Below are positions 16,674 to 26,059 of a stretch of DNA of 64,000 nt, piece by piece. The first letter of the stretch is position 1. Each line of letters opens with the position of its first letter. Made by a program: the position numbers and the translations under genes. The stretch lies in the NCBI RefSeq assembly GCF_017565645.3, contig NZ_CP086136.1:1874001-1938000 (forward strand), written 5' to 3'. The notes beneath the pieces are model-generated. The model saw only the letters and a program-made list of their open reading frames with translations, was not told the origin of the DNA and did no database searches. The stretch is from Bradyrhizobium barranii subsp. barranii. Its GTDB lineage: Bacteria > Pseudomonadota > Alphaproteobacteria > Rhizobiales > Xanthobacteraceae.

Positions 16674-18257
16674 ATGCCTATCTCCCGCCGCTCGCTCCTC
16701 AAGGCCGCTGCAACAGTGCCGGCGTTTTCGCTGCCGGGCATCGTCCGCGCCGAATCCCAGAGCACCTTGCGCTTCATTCCCGTCATCGACCTCGCCTTCG
16801 TCGACCCCATCTATTCGACAGCGCAGGTGTCGCGAAACCACGGCTTCATGGTCTACGACACGCTCTATGGCATGAGCTCCTCGCTGCAGGTCTCGCCGCA
16901 GATGCTGTCGGGCCACGCCATCTCCGCTGACTTGCTGCAATGGGACCTCAGCTTGCGCGACGGTCTGTTCTGGCACGATGGCGAACGTGTGCTGGCGCGC
17001 GACTGCGTCGCCAGCATCCGCCGCTGGGCCGCGCGTGATGGCTTTGGTGGCGAGCTGCTGGAGGCGACCGCCGAGCTCTCGGCCGCCGACGACCGCATCA
17101 TTCGTTTCCGCCTCAAGCGCCCGTTCCCGCTGCTGCCGCAGGCGCTCGGCAAGGCCGCGATCAATCCCTGCTTCATGATGCCGGAGCGGCTGGCGAGCCA
17201 GGACCCGTTCAAGCCGCTGACCGAAGTTATTGGCAGCGGCCCGTTTCGCTATCTCGCCGACGAGCGCGTGCAGGGCGCCCGCAACGCCTATGCCAAATTC
17301 GACCGCTACCAGCCGCGCACCGACGGCAAGCCGGATTGGACCGCGGGACCGAAGATCGTGCATTACGACCGCGTGGTCTGGACCACCACGCCCGATGCCG
17401 GCACCGGCGTCGCCGCGCTCCAGACCGGCGAGCAGGACTGGCAGGAGACCACGCCGCACGATCTGCTGCCGATCATCAAGGCGGCCGGCGATATCGAGAC
17501 GCGCATCCTTGACCCCAGAGGCTACGCCTGCATGCTGCGCCTCAATCATCTTCAGCCGCCGTTCGACAATCCCGCCATTCGCCGCGCGCTACTGGGCGCG
17601 ATTGATCAGTCCGCGTTCATGACGGCAGTGGCCGGCACCGATCCGGCCTTCCAGGTCTCGCCGATCGGCTATTTCGCGCCGGATACCCCGATGGCGAGTG
17701 ACGTCGGCCTCGATGTGTTCCGTGGGCCGCGCGACTACGCCAAGGTCAAGGCCGAGCTGAAGGCCGCGGGCTACAATGGCGAGAAGATCGTGGTGCTGGT
17801 CCCGACCAATTCGCTGGCGCAGAAGCCGCTCGGCGAGATCGCGGTCGACTCGCTGCGCAAGGCCGGCATGAACGTCGAATATGCCGGGCTCGATTTCGCC
17901 GTCGTCCTGCAGCGCCAGCTCAAGAAGGACCCGATCGGGCAGGGCGGCTGGAGCGCCGCGGTCGGCAACTGGCAGGGCATCGACTGGCTCAATCCAGCTG
18001 GCAACACCAACATCCGCGGCGAGGGCAAGGTCGCCGGCTGGTATGCGAGCGAGAAGATGGGGCCCTTGCGCAGCCAGTGGCTGGCCGCCTCCGAGCTTGC
18101 CGAGCAGCAGCGCATCTGCCGCGAAATCCAGACGGTCGCGTTCGACGAAATCCCCTATATTCCGATCGGCCTGTACAAGCAGCCGACCGCCTATCGCAAA
18201 GCCATCACCGGCATTCTCGACGGCACCGCTGTCTTCTGGAACGTACGCCCCGCATGA
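16674..18257 (+). CDS. Orphan peptide/nickel-type ABC substrate-binding protein (SBP_bac_5)
   Basis: A 527-residue family 5 binding protein. The N-terminal SRRSLLKAAATVPAF is a Tat-type twin-arginine signal, cleaved near VRAES. Conserved segments include the WDLSLRDGLFWHDG strand and an N-terminal LRFIP start. Dipeptide-type permeases and ATPases are absent from this operon, so it must use a distant transporter or the local one, or act as a sensor. It overlaps the amidohydrolase start by 4 bp, which ties it to unit A. Confidence 0.83.
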   Translation: MPISRRSLLKAAATVPAFSLPGIVRAESQSTLRFIPVIDLAFVDPIYSTAQVSRNHGFMVYDTLYGMSSSLQVSPQMLSGHAISADLLQWDLSLRDGLFWHDGERVLARDCVASIRRWAARDGFGGELLEATAELSAADDRIIRFRLKRPFPLLPQALGKAAINPCFMMPERLASQDPFKPLTEVIGSGPFRYLADERVQGARNAYAKFDRYQPRTDGKPDWTAGPKIVHYDRVVWTTTPDAGTGVAALQTGEQDWQETTPHDLLPIIKAAGDIETRILDPRGYACMLRLNHLQPPFDNPAIRRALLGAIDQSAFMTAVAGTDPAFQVSPIGYFAPDTPMASDVGLDVFRGPRDYAKVKAELKAAGYNGEKIVVLVPTNSLAQKPLGEIAVDSLRKAGMNVEYAGLDFAVVLQRQLKKDPIGQGGWSAAVGNWQGIDWLNPAGNTNIRGEGKVAGWYASEKMGPLRSQWLAASELAEQQRICREIQTVAFDEIPYIPIGLYKQPTAYRKAITGILDGTAVFWNVRPA

Positions 18258-19627
18258 GCACCACAGCAATCTTCGGCAGCTATGTGCTGTCACGGAAAGA
18301 CGGCGTGCAGGATGTGCTGCGCGACCATTGGGTCTTGGTCGAAGGCAAGAAGATTGCCGCAATCACGCGCAGCAAGCCGAGTGCGGATCAAACTTACGAT
18401 CGCCCCGGCCGCTTCGTGCTGCCCGGTCTCTTGAACCTGCACAATCACTGCTTCTCCGAAGCGGTGGCGCGCAGCCACACCGAGGATGGCAACGGCCGCA
18501 AGAACAACCAGAGCATCGTCTATACGGTGCTCTTGCCGCTGACCAAGCGCGGCGCCGATATCCTGTCGGCGGAAGAGCGCCTCGCGGTCGCCCGGCTCGG
18601 CATCCTCCAGCTCCTCAAGGGCGGCGCCACCACCGTGATGGAGCCGTTCCGCAATTCGATTCCGGAGATGTTCGATGCCGCCGAAGAGATGGGCATCCGC
18701 TTCTACGGCGCGCCCTATCTGTTCTCGACGTCCGACGCCAAGGCGGGCCCTGATGGCGTCGTGCGCTATTCCGGCGACGACGGCACCGCCGACATGGCAA
18801 CGTGGGACGCGCTCTATCAGCGCTGGAACAATCGCGGCGACGGCCGCATCAGCCTCGCGATGAGCCCGCACGCAACGGACACCTGTGGCCCCGATCTGCT
18901 GAAAGCCTGCGCCACGCGGGCGCGCGAGCTTGGCGTGCCCATCACGACGCACATGGCGCAGAGCCGTGCCGAGGTCGAGACCATCGGCAAGCGCTATGGC
19001 GGCCGCACGCCGGCGCAATATCTGGACTGGCTCGGCCTGCTGGCGCCGGACCTGATGGCGGCGCACTGCATGTTCAGCACCGACGACGATCTCAGGCTGA
19101 TGGCCGCGCGCGGCATGACCGTGCTCAACTGCCCGCGCGTATTCGCGCGCGCCGGCGTCACCGCGGCGTTCAGCCGTTTTGCCGAGCATGGCGTGTGCAC
19201 CGTGGTCGGCACCGACGGCTACAACATGGACCTGCTTGGCGAGCTCAATGCGGCCTCGCTGATCTCCAAGGTCACGTCACAGCGCGCCGATGTCGCCAAT
19301 TCGCCGGAACTGATCGAGGCCAACACGGCCGTGGCTGCCGACGTCATCAAGCGGCCCGATCTCGGCCGGATCGAGCCGGGCGCGACGGCCGATCTCACCG
19401 TCGTCGATCTCACCCATCCGCATCTTCAGCCGCTGTTCGATCCGCGCCGCGCGCTGATCGCGCTCGCCAACCGCGCCAACATCGATCAGGTCATGGTCGA
19501 CGGCCGCATGCTGGTCGATGAGGGATGCTATCTCGGCGCTGACGAAGCGGCGATCACGGCGGCGGGCAGTGCGGCGATCGGCAAGATCTGGGACCTGCCG
19601 GAGGCGCAGGTCGCGTTCAACGGCTGA
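18254..19627 (+). CDS. Metal-dependent amidohydrolase (atrazine-chlorohydrolase/deaminase group)
   Basis: A 457-residue TIM-barrel amidohydrolase. The metal site is LPGLLNLHNHCFSEA (H-x-H), TTHMAQS and MAAHCMF, with the barrel-end Asp in VGTDGYNMD. The subtype I pattern (mononuclear, as in cytosine, guanine or triazine deaminases) fits hydrolytic deamination or C-N cleavage of a ring compound. The ATG at 18254 overlaps the binding-protein stop. Its 3' end overlaps the convergent LysR gene by 11 bp. It is probably the last gene of unit A. Confidence 0.82.
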   Translation: MSTTAIFGSYVLSRKDGVQDVLRDHWVLVEGKKIAAITRSKPSADQTYDRPGRFVLPGLLNLHNHCFSEAVARSHTEDGNGRKNNQSIVYTVLLPLTKRGADILSAEERLAVARLGILQLLKGGATTVMEPFRNSIPEMFDAAEEMGIRFYGAPYLFSTSDAKAGPDGVVRYSGDDGTADMATWDALYQRWNNRGDGRISLAMSPHATDTCGPDLLKACATRARELGVPITTHMAQSRAEVETIGKRYGGRTPAQYLDWLGLLAPDLMAAHCMFSTDDDLRLMAARGMTVLNCPRVFARAGVTAAFSRFAEHGVCTVVGTDGYNMDLLGELNAASLISKVTSQRADVANSPELIEANTAVAADVIKRPDLGRIEPGATADLTVVDLTHPHLQPLFDPRRALIALANRANIDQVMVDGRMLVDEGCYLGADEAAITAAGSAAIGKIWDLPEAQVAFNG

Positions 19628-20534
19628 GCGCTGCGTCGTCCTCGAATTCAACCAGCGCTTTGCGCATGGTCTCGACGAGATCCAGCGCCACCGGCGAGGG
19701 GCTGCGCTGCGCCGGAAAAACGGCGGAGAATTCGAAGTCGATGCGCGGCAGGAAGCGGCGCACGACGACGCCACGGGTGGAGAATTCCTGCGCGGTGAAG
19801 GGATCGCAGATCGCGACGCCTAATCCCGACGACACCATGCCGCACATGATCTCCGACAGCGTGGTCTCGACCCTGAGCACGCGGCGGACGTCGTGGCGAT
19901 GGAACACCTGGTCGACGAGGTGACGGCTCGACGACCCCGCCGACAGCGAGATGAACGTCTCGCCCTCGAAATCGCGCGGCTCCAGAACTTCCTTCTCCGC
20001 GAGGCGATGGCCGGTCGGCAGCACCGCGACGCGCGCCAGCGCGGGTAGCCGCTGGCTCGGCAGGCCGGAATGGGCGATCGGCACCTCGGCAAAGCCGATG
20101 TCGCATTGATTGTTGAGCACCCAATCGACCACGATCGGCGAGATCACGCCGAAGAAGGCGAGGTTGAGGTTGGGCCGCTCTTTCAGGAAATGTCCGGCGA
20201 GCCGCGGCAGATAGCCGTTCGACAGCGCTGGCAGCGCGGCGATTCGTAGCGAGCCGGTGCGGCGGCCACGGATTTCCTCGGCGGCGGCGGTGATGCGTTC
20301 GAGGCCGACGAAGGAGCGCTCCACCTCGGTATAGAGCGCCATCGCCGCGGCGGTCGGCACCAGCCCGGTACCGCGCCGCTCGAACAGCTCCATTTTCAGC
20401 AGCGCCTGGAGGTCGCGCAGCAACCGGCTCACGGCCGGCTGCGTCACGGTCATCAGCGCCGCCGCCTCAGTCACGGTGCCGGTCAGCATTGTCGCGCGGA
20501 AGGCCTCCACCTGCCGCGAATTGATCCGCGCCAT
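19617..20534 (-). CDS. LysR-type regulator (OccR/NocR-like) of unit B
   Basis: A 305-residue protein from ATG 20534 (MARINSRQVEAFR); ATG 20546 is an alternative. The winged helix TVTEAAALMTVTQPAVSRLL and the stretch FVGLERITAAAEEIRGRRTG closely recall OccR and NocR, which activate octopine and nopaline operons. It is divergent from the importer gene at 20808 with a 273-bp gap containing ATAAT/ATTAT arms (about 20552-20580). I infer it activates unit B in response to an opine-like or amino-acid ligand. Confidence 0.85.
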   Translation of the reverse strand: MARINSRQVEAFRATMLTGTVTEAAALMTVTQPAVSRLLRDLQALLKMELFERRGTGLVPTAAAMALYTEVERSFVGLERITAAAEEIRGRRTGSLRIAALPALSNGYLPRLAGHFLKERPNLNLAFFGVISPIVVDWVLNNQCDIGFAEVPIAHSGLPSQRLPALARVAVLPTGHRLAEKEVLEPRDFEGETFISLSAGSSSRHLVDQVFHRHDVRRVLRVETTLSEIMCGMVSSGLGVAICDPFTAQEFSTRGVVVRRFLPRIDFEFSAVFPAQRSPSPVALDLVETMRKALVEFEDDAALSR

Positions 20535-20654
20535 CCCAATTTCCATCCATAATATTTAGGCATGCAGAGGGTGCCATTATTCATTGGACGATGGAAGCCA
20601 GGGTTTGCGATCTTTTTCATCAGGACTGGAGACAGCCCGCTTTTTCGGCAGATT

Positions 20655-20752
20655 GGAGGGGTTCAAACCTCCGAATCGCGCCAAAACCTGGCGAACAGGG
20701 GCCGGAGCCCTGTCCGGAGAGGGTTGGCGCGGAAGGAAATGCGGAAGGCGCC
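20655..20752 (+). promoter_or_regulatory. Hairpin-rich 5' leader of unit B (candidate RNA regulator)
   Basis: Four consecutive perfect stems lie in about 100 bp: GGAGG/CCTCC (20655-20672), CGCCA/TGGCG (20679-20693), ACAGGG/CCCTGT (20695-20713) and GGCGC/GCGCC (20726-20752, with a 17-nt purine-rich loop). A T-run follows at 20764. The binding-protein ATG is at 20808. The arrangement suggests a structured leader RNA. I could not match it to a known riboswitch; the CCGGAGAGGG stretch is reminiscent of, but not equal to, the glycine class. Confidence 0.4.
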
Positions 20753-20807
20753 TCAGTCAGAGATTTTTCGGCACGTCACCTCATCCCGGTATTGGAGATC
20801 GGTCCAT

Positions 20808-21845
20808 ATGAAGACTCTCAGCCTTCTGACCGCGGTCAGCATCGCAGCGCTCATTGCTGTCCCGTCGGCCGCCTCGGCCCAGCAGAAAACGCTCTATGTC
20901 GCCGGTTACGGCGGCTCGTTCGAGAAGACCATCCGCGACGAGGTGATCCCGGCCTTCGAGAAGGAGAACGGGGTCAAGGTCGAATACGTCGCCGGCAACT
21001 CCACCGACACGCTGGCCAAGCTCCAGGCGCAGAAGGGCAATCAGCAGATCGACGTCGCCATCGTCGACGACGGCCCGATGTACCAGGCGATCCAGCTCGG
21101 TTTCTGCGGCAAGCTCGAAGGCTTGCCGGCCGCCGATCTCTATGACACCGCGCGCTTCAAGGACGATCGCGCCGTTGCGATCGGCATCGTCGCGACCGGC
21201 CTGATGTACAACACCAAGGTGTTCGCCGAGAAAGGCTGGGCGCCGCCGACCTCCTGGAACGATCTGAAGGACACGAAATACGCAAAACAGCTCGTGATCC
21301 CGCCGATCAACAACACCTACGGCCTCGAAGCGCTGGTGATGCTGTCGAAGATGAACGGCGGCAGCGAGACCAACGTCGATTCCGGCTTCAAGATCTTCAA
21401 GGAGCAGATCAATCCGAACGTGCTTGCCTATGAGCCGTCGCCGGGCAAGATGACCGAGCTGTTCCAGTCCGGCCAGGCCGTGATCGCGGTGTGGGGCACG
21501 GGCCGCGTGCAGAGCTTCGCCAACACCGGCTTCCCCGTCGACTTCGTCTATCCGAAGGAAGGCGCGGCGACGCTGCTGACGACGGCGTGTCCGATCACCA
21601 AGCCGAATGCCTCGCCGCTCGCCTCCAACTTCGTCAAGATGCTGCTCGATCCAAAAATCCAGCTCGTGATGCTGAAGGACTACGGATACGGCCCGGTGCT
21701 GAAATCACTGGTGGTACCGCCGGAGCTCGGCAAGATGGCGCCGATCGGCGAGCGCGCGGCAAAGCTCTATAATCCGGACTGGACTGTGATCAACGAGAAG
21801 CGCGAGGAGTGGACCAAGCGCTGGAATCGCGAGGTCGAGCGTTGA
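20808..21845 (+). CDS. Spermidine/putrescine-type ABC substrate-binding protein
   Basis: A 345-residue family 1 periplasmic binding protein. Signal peptide residues 1-24 (ending ASAQQ) precede TLYVAGYGGSFEKTIRDEV. AIVDDGPMYQAI and GLMYNTKVFAEKGW are typical of PotD/opine-binding relatives. The ATG at 20808 is preceded by TTGGAGATC. With the following three genes it forms a PotABCD-like importer, a class used for polyamines and also for opines and other amino-acid conjugates. Substrate not predictable. Confidence 0.87.
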   Translation: MKTLSLLTAVSIAALIAVPSAASAQQKTLYVAGYGGSFEKTIRDEVIPAFEKENGVKVEYVAGNSTDTLAKLQAQKGNQQIDVAIVDDGPMYQAIQLGFCGKLEGLPAADLYDTARFKDDRAVAIGIVATGLMYNTKVFAEKGWAPPTSWNDLKDTKYAKQLVIPPINNTYGLEALVMLSKMNGGSETNVDSGFKIFKEQINPNVLAYEPSPGKMTELFQSGQAVIAVWGTGRVQSFANTGFPVDFVYPKEGAATLLTTACPITKPNASPLASNFVKMLLDPKIQLVMLKDYGYGPVLKSLVVPPELGKMAPIGERAAKLYNPDWTVINEKREEWTKRWNREVER

Positions 21846-21872
21846 TCTGATCGTTCGTAGCGGAGACAGCGC

Positions 21873-22913
21873 ATGGCCTATCTCGAGCTCGATCGGGTCG
21901 CAAAACAGTTCGGCGCGCAGACTGTGGTCGATGACTTCAGCCTGTCGGTGGGGAAGGGGGAGTTCATCTCCTTCCTCGGCCCGTCCGGCTGCGGCAAAAC
22001 CACGACCCTGCAGATGATCGCGGGCTTCCTCGATCCCACACGCGGCGCGATCCGCCTGGAGGGCAAGGACCTGACCGCGATCCATCCCGCGAAGCGCGGG
22101 CTCGGCATCGTGTTCCAGAGCTACGCGCTGTTTCCGCATATGACGGCGGCGGAGAACGTCGCGTTCGGCCTCGAGATGCGCAACGTGCCGCGCGCCGAAA
22201 GAGCCGAGCGCGTCCGCGCCGCGCTCGCGATGGTCGGGCTTGCCGGTTTTGAGGACCGCCATCCGCGCCGCATGTCCGGCGGTCAGCAGCAGCGCGTGGC
22301 CCTGGCGCGCGCGTTGGTGATCAAGCCGAGCGTGCTCTTGCTCGACGAGCCGCTGTCCAATCTCGACGCCAAACTGCGCGAGGAGATGCAGATCGAGCTG
22401 CGCCAGATCCAGCGCACCATCGGCACCACGACGATCCTGGTCACCCACGATCAGAACGAGGCGATGTCGCTGTCCGACCGCATCGTGGTGATGAGCCAGG
22501 GCCGCATCGAGCAGATCGGCTCGCCGCAGGAGACCTATGAGAAGCCAGCCTCGGCCTTCGTCTCGCAGTTCCTCGGCAAGACCAACGATTTTGCGGCGAC
22601 GATTGATCGGACCGCGACTCCGGTGCGGCTGGTGGCTGGCTCCTGGAACGCGCCGGCGCCGGCCGGGCTCAGTGGCCCTGTCACTGTCAGCATTCGCCCT
22701 GAACGGATCGGCTTTGGCGATACCGGGCTCAGCGCAAAGATCGTCACGCGTATCTTCCAGGGCAATCACTGGCTGTTCCAGTGCGACAGCGAATGCGGGC
22801 CCGCGATTGTGATCCGCCAGAATGATGGCGAGAGGCAGCCGGCCGAGGGCGAGGCCGTTCACCTCGCCTGGCGTCCCGAAGACATGAGCGTGCGCGGCGG
22901 AGCCTCCGCATGA
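21873..22913 (+). CDS. PotA-like ABC transporter ATPase
   Basis: A 346-residue ATPase. Walker A is GPSGCGKTT, the Q-loop is VFQSYALFPHMTA, the signature is [14 protein letters not shown], Walker B is VLLLDEPLSNLDAK and the switch is VTHDQNEAMS. A C-terminal TOBE domain (about 270-340) contains SIRPERIGF. A GGAGA site sits before the ATG. Its 3' end overlaps potB-like 22910 by 4 bp. It energises the unit B importer. Confidence 0.9.
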   Translation: MAYLELDRVAKQFGAQTVVDDFSLSVGKGEFISFLGPSGCGKTTTLQMIAGFLDPTRGAIRLEGKDLTAIHPAKRGLGIVFQSYALFPHMTAAENVAFGLEMRNVPRAERAERVRAALAMVGLAGFEDRHPRRMSGGQQQRVALARALVIKPSVLLLDEPLSNLDAKLREEMQIELRQIQRTIGTTTILVTHDQNEAMSLSDRIVVMSQGRIEQIGSPQETYEKPASAFVSQFLGKTNDFAATIDRTATPVRLVAGSWNAPAPAGLSGPVTVSIRPERIGFGDTGLSAKIVTRIFQGNHWLFQCDSECGPAIVIRQNDGERQPAEGEAVHLAWRPEDMSVRGGASA

Positions 22914-23785
22914 GCGCGGCCGCCGAAGAGCGCAACGCGCGTGCGCCATGGGCGCTGACCGCGCCCGCCTTGATGCTGTTCGTCGGCGTGCTGCTGATTC
23001 CGCTGGCGATGACGGTGATGCTGTCGTTCCACGACTGGGGTCAGTACAAGGGCATCGAGCTGGTCTTCATCCTGAAGAACTGGCACGAGATCGCGACCGA
23101 TCCCTATTATGCCGAAATGTTCTGGCGGACGTTTCGCATCGCGATCCTGACAACGCTGCTCACCGCGTTGCTCGGCGCACCCGAAGCCTACATCCTCAAC
23201 CGCATGAGTGGCCGCTGGAAGAGCTTTTTCCTGCTGATCATCCTCGGGCCGCTCTTGATCTCCGTGGTGGCGCGGACGCTCGGCTGGGCGCTGCTGTTCG
23301 GCGGCAACAACGGCCTCGTCAACAAGCTGCTGATGTCGCTCGGAGTGATCCGCTCGCCCATTCCCTTCATGTTCACCGAGACAGGGATGGTGGTTGCGCT
23401 CGCCCATGTGATGATGCCCTTCATGGTGCTGTCGGTGTGGGCCGCGCTCCAGCGGCTCAACCCGCAGATCGAGAACGCCGCGATGTCGCTCGGCGCGGGA
23501 CCCGTGACCATCATCCGCCGCATCATCATGCCGCAGATCATGCCGGGCGTGCTGTCGGGGGCGATCATCGTGTTTTCGCTCTCGGCCAGTGCCTTCGCGA
23601 CGCCCGCGATCATCGGCGGCCGCCGGCTCAAGGTCGCGGCGACGCTGGCCTATGACGAATTCCTCAACACGCTGAACTGGCCGCTCGGTGCAGCGGTCGC
23701 AACGCTGCTGCTGGTCGCGCTGGTGCTGATCGTCGTCGGCAGCAACGCGCTGATCGAGCGCCGCTACGCGGAGGTGTTCCGATGA
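22910..23785 (+). CDS. PotB-like ABC transporter permease
   Basis: A 291-residue permease with about six helices. The first (LTAPALMLFVGVLLIPLAMT) follows a short cytoplasmic start. The EAA loop is MSLGAGPVTIIRRIIMPQ in the second half. Start and stop overlap the neighbouring genes by 4 bp each, so all importer parts are coupled. It pairs with the 23782 product as a heterodimeric channel. Confidence 0.88.
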   Translation: MSAAAEERNARAPWALTAPALMLFVGVLLIPLAMTVMLSFHDWGQYKGIELVFILKNWHEIATDPYYAEMFWRTFRIAILTTLLTALLGAPEAYILNRMSGRWKSFFLLIILGPLLISVVARTLGWALLFGGNNGLVNKLLMSLGVIRSPIPFMFTETGMVVALAHVMMPFMVLSVWAALQRLNPQIENAAMSLGAGPVTIIRRIIMPQIMPGVLSGAIIVFSLSASAFATPAIIGGRRLKVAATLAYDEFLNTLNWPLGAAVATLLLVALVLIVVGSNALIERRYAEVFR

Positions 23786-24588
23786 GCCGGAACGGCCCGC
23801 TCGCGCTGATCTTCCACACGATCTTCGTCATCGTCATGGTCGCGCCGATCCTCGTGGTATGCCTCGTTGCCTTCACGCCCGAGGGCTTCCTGTCGCTGCC
23901 GACCAACGGCTTTTCGCTGCGCTGGTTCAGGGCGATCGCCAACTATCCCGAGTTCATCCATGCCTTCTGGGTGAGCCTGGGGCTCGGTGCGCTCTCATCC
24001 TTCGTGGCGCTGCTGTTCGCGGTGCCGGCGGCGCTGGCGATCGCGCGTTATCGCTTCCGCGGCCGCGATGCGCTCGCGGCGCTGTTCCTGTCGCCGCTGA
24101 TGATCCCGCATGTCGTGCTCGGCATCGCCTTCCTGCGCTTCTTCACCTCGGCCGGCCTCGGCGGCAGCTTTGCCGCGCTGATCATCGCGCATGTCATCAT
24201 CGTGTTTCCGTTCGCGCTGCGGCTGACGCTGGCGGCGGCGACCGGCATGGACCTCTCGGTCGAGATGGCCGCAGTCTCGCTCGGCGCCAACGGCTGGACG
24301 CTGTTTCGCCGCGTGACGCTGCCGCTGATCCTGCCCGGCGTCATCAGCGGCTGGGCGCTCGCCTTCATCCAGTCCTTCGATGATCTCACCATGACCGTCT
24401 TCCTCGCGGCACCCGGCACCGAGACGTTGCCGGTGCGCATGTTCCTTTACATCCAGGACAACATCGATCCGCTGGTGACGTCGGTCTCGGCCTGCGTGAT
24501 CGCTGTTACCATGACCGCCCTCATTCTGCTCGACCGCTTCTACGGGCTCGACCGTGTGCTCGGCGGCAAGGGCGATACGGGACGATAG
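23782..24588 (+). CDS. PotC-like ABC transporter permease
   Basis: A 268-residue permease. The first helix is IFHTIFVIVMVAPILVVCLV, the PotC-type GFLSLPTNGFSLRWF follows, and the EAA loop is VSLGANGWTLFRRVTLP. It is the second half of the heterodimeric channel with 22910. It ends 8 bp before the first oxidoreductase gene, linking uptake to oxidation. Confidence 0.88.
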   Translation: MSRNGPLALIFHTIFVIVMVAPILVVCLVAFTPEGFLSLPTNGFSLRWFRAIANYPEFIHAFWVSLGLGALSSFVALLFAVPAALAIARYRFRGRDALAALFLSPLMIPHVVLGIAFLRFFTSAGLGGSFAALIIAHVIIVFPFALRLTLAAATGMDLSVEMAAVSLGANGWTLFRRVTLPLILPGVISGWALAFIQSFDDLTMTVFLAAPGTETLPVRMFLYIQDNIDPLVTSVSACVIAVTMTALILLDRFYGLDRVLGGKGDTGR

Positions 24589-24596
24589 GAGAACCC

Positions 24597-25733
24597 ATGT
24601 CCAGGGATTATGACGTCGCTGTGGTCGGCGGCGGATTGCTCGGCTCCGCTATCGCCTGGGGCCTCGGCCGGCTCGGCAGGAGCGTGGCCGTGCTCGACGA
24701 AGGCGACATCACCAAGCGCGCCTCGCGCGCTAACTTTGCGCTGGTCTGGGTGCAGAGCAAAGGTCTGGGCATGCCCGCCTATACGGTCTGGACCGTGCAG
24801 GCGTCGCAAGCGTGGGGCCGGCTCGCCTCCGAGCTGAAGCAGCAGACAGGCCTCGATGTCTCACTCCAGCAGAATGGCGGCTTCCATCTCACGCTCGGCG
24901 AGGATGAATTTGGCCAGCGCACCGAACTCGTCAAGCGCATGCACAACCAGACCGGTGCTGCCGACTACAAGATGGAGATGCTCTCTGCATCCGAGGTGAA
25001 GAAGTCGCTGCCGCTGATCGGGCCAGAAGTCTCCGGCGGCAGCTATTGTCCGCTCGACGGCCACGTCAATTCGCTGCGGACCTTTCGCGCGTTCCACACC
25101 GGCTTCAGGGAATTCGGCATCGACTATTTTCCCGAGCGCCCGGTCTCGGCCATCACCAAGAGCGGTGGTGAATTTCGCCTGACCACGCCGAAAGGCGAAC
25201 TGCGGGCCGCCAAGATCGTGCTCGCGGCCGGCAACGCCAACCAGACGCTCGCGCCCATGGTCGGCCTCTACGCGCCGATGGGCCCGACCCGCGGCCAGAT
25301 CGTGGTGACCGAGCGCACCATGCCGTTCCTGCCGCACCCGCTGACCACGATCCGCCAGACCGACGAGGGCACGGTGATGATCGGCGACAGCAAGGAGGAC
25401 GAGCTCGACGATCGCACCCTGAAGCATTCCGTCAGCGCCGTGATGGCCGATCGCGCGCAAAGGATGTTTCCGCATCTGGCGCGGCTCAACGTGGTCAGGA
25501 GCTGGGCCGGCATCCGCGTCATGCCGCAGGACGGCTTTCCGATCTACGACCAGTCGGAGACGCATCCCGGTGCCTTCGTGGCCTGTTGCCATTCCGGCGT
25601 GACGCTCGCCTCCAACCACGCTTTCGAGATCGCGCGCATGGTTGCAGCTGGCGCGCTCGAGCCGGAGCTGGTCGGCGCGTTCTCGGCCAGCCGTTTCGGC
25701 GCCGCCGGTGCCGCGAACAACAGCGGCTACTAG
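24597..25733 (+). CDS. FAD-dependent amine/D-amino-acid dehydrogenase, beta-type subunit 1
   Basis: A 378-residue DAO-family flavoprotein. The Rossmann motif is VAVVGGGLLGSAIAWGL (about 7-23); an FAD-contacting VRSWAGIRVMPQDGFPI and a C-terminal GVTLASNHAF follow. Such subunits are the catalytic half of opine oxidases (OoxB/NoxB), D-hydroxyproline dehydrogenases and HcnC-type enzymes. RBS AGGAG precedes the ATG. It shares this operon with a second beta-like subunit (27471), which is unusual. Confidence 0.83.
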   Translation: MSRDYDVAVVGGGLLGSAIAWGLGRLGRSVAVLDEGDITKRASRANFALVWVQSKGLGMPAYTVWTVQASQAWGRLASELKQQTGLDVSLQQNGGFHLTLGEDEFGQRTELVKRMHNQTGAADYKMEMLSASEVKKSLPLIGPEVSGGSYCPLDGHVNSLRTFRAFHTGFREFGIDYFPERPVSAITKSGGEFRLTTPKGELRAAKIVLAAGNANQTLAPMVGLYAPMGPTRGQIVVTERTMPFLPHPLTTIRQTDEGTVMIGDSKEDELDDRTLKHSVSAVMADRAQRMFPHLARLNVVRSWAGIRVMPQDGFPIYDQSETHPGAFVACCHSGVTLASNHAFEIARMVAAGALEPELVGAFSASRFGAAGAANNSGY

Positions 25734-25762
25734 AGATATCTAAAGGAGCCAAGAGGCATCCC

Positions 25763-26059
25763 ATGTTTAGACGATCCGAACAGGAAAGGCGACCGCAGGT
25801 GCAAATCTTCGTGGATGGCACGGCCATCGCGGCGCGCCAGGGCGACACCGTCTCCGCCGCGCTGCTGGCCTCCGGCTGTGATGCGCGCCGTTCCACCGCA
25901 GTGAGCGGCGCGCCGCGTCTGCCCTATTGCATGATGGGCGTGTGCTTCGACTGCCTCGTCACCATCGACGGCGTCGGTAACCGCCAGGGCTGCCTCGTGC
26001 CCGTCGCCGAAGGCATGCAGATCGAGATTCAGAAGGGCAAGCGGGAGATCGGAAAATGA
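25763..26059 (+). CDS. Small [2Fe-2S] subunit (gamma) of the dehydrogenase
   Basis: A 98-residue plant-type ferredoxin-like protein. The cluster ligands are in LPYCMMGVCFDCLVTIDG (C-x4-C-x2-C), with a fourth Cys in RQGCLVP. Such small proteins form the gamma subunit of opine oxidase/D-hydroxyproline dehydrogenase complexes. AGGAGCC lies upstream of ATG 25763. Its end overlaps the alpha-subunit start by 4 bp, which supports joint assembly. Confidence 0.88.
   Translation: MFRRSEQERRPQVQIFVDGTAIAARQGDTVSAALLASGCDARRSTAVSGAPRLPYCMMGVCFDCLVTIDGVGNRQGCLVPVAEGMQIEIQKGKREIGK

Noticed and set aside
20700..20770. Possible glycine riboswitch (CCGGAGAGGG stretch in the unit B leader)
   Set aside because: The conserved GCCGAAGG and CTCAGGCAAAAGGAC segments of the glycine class are not present; only general GC hairpins are seen.
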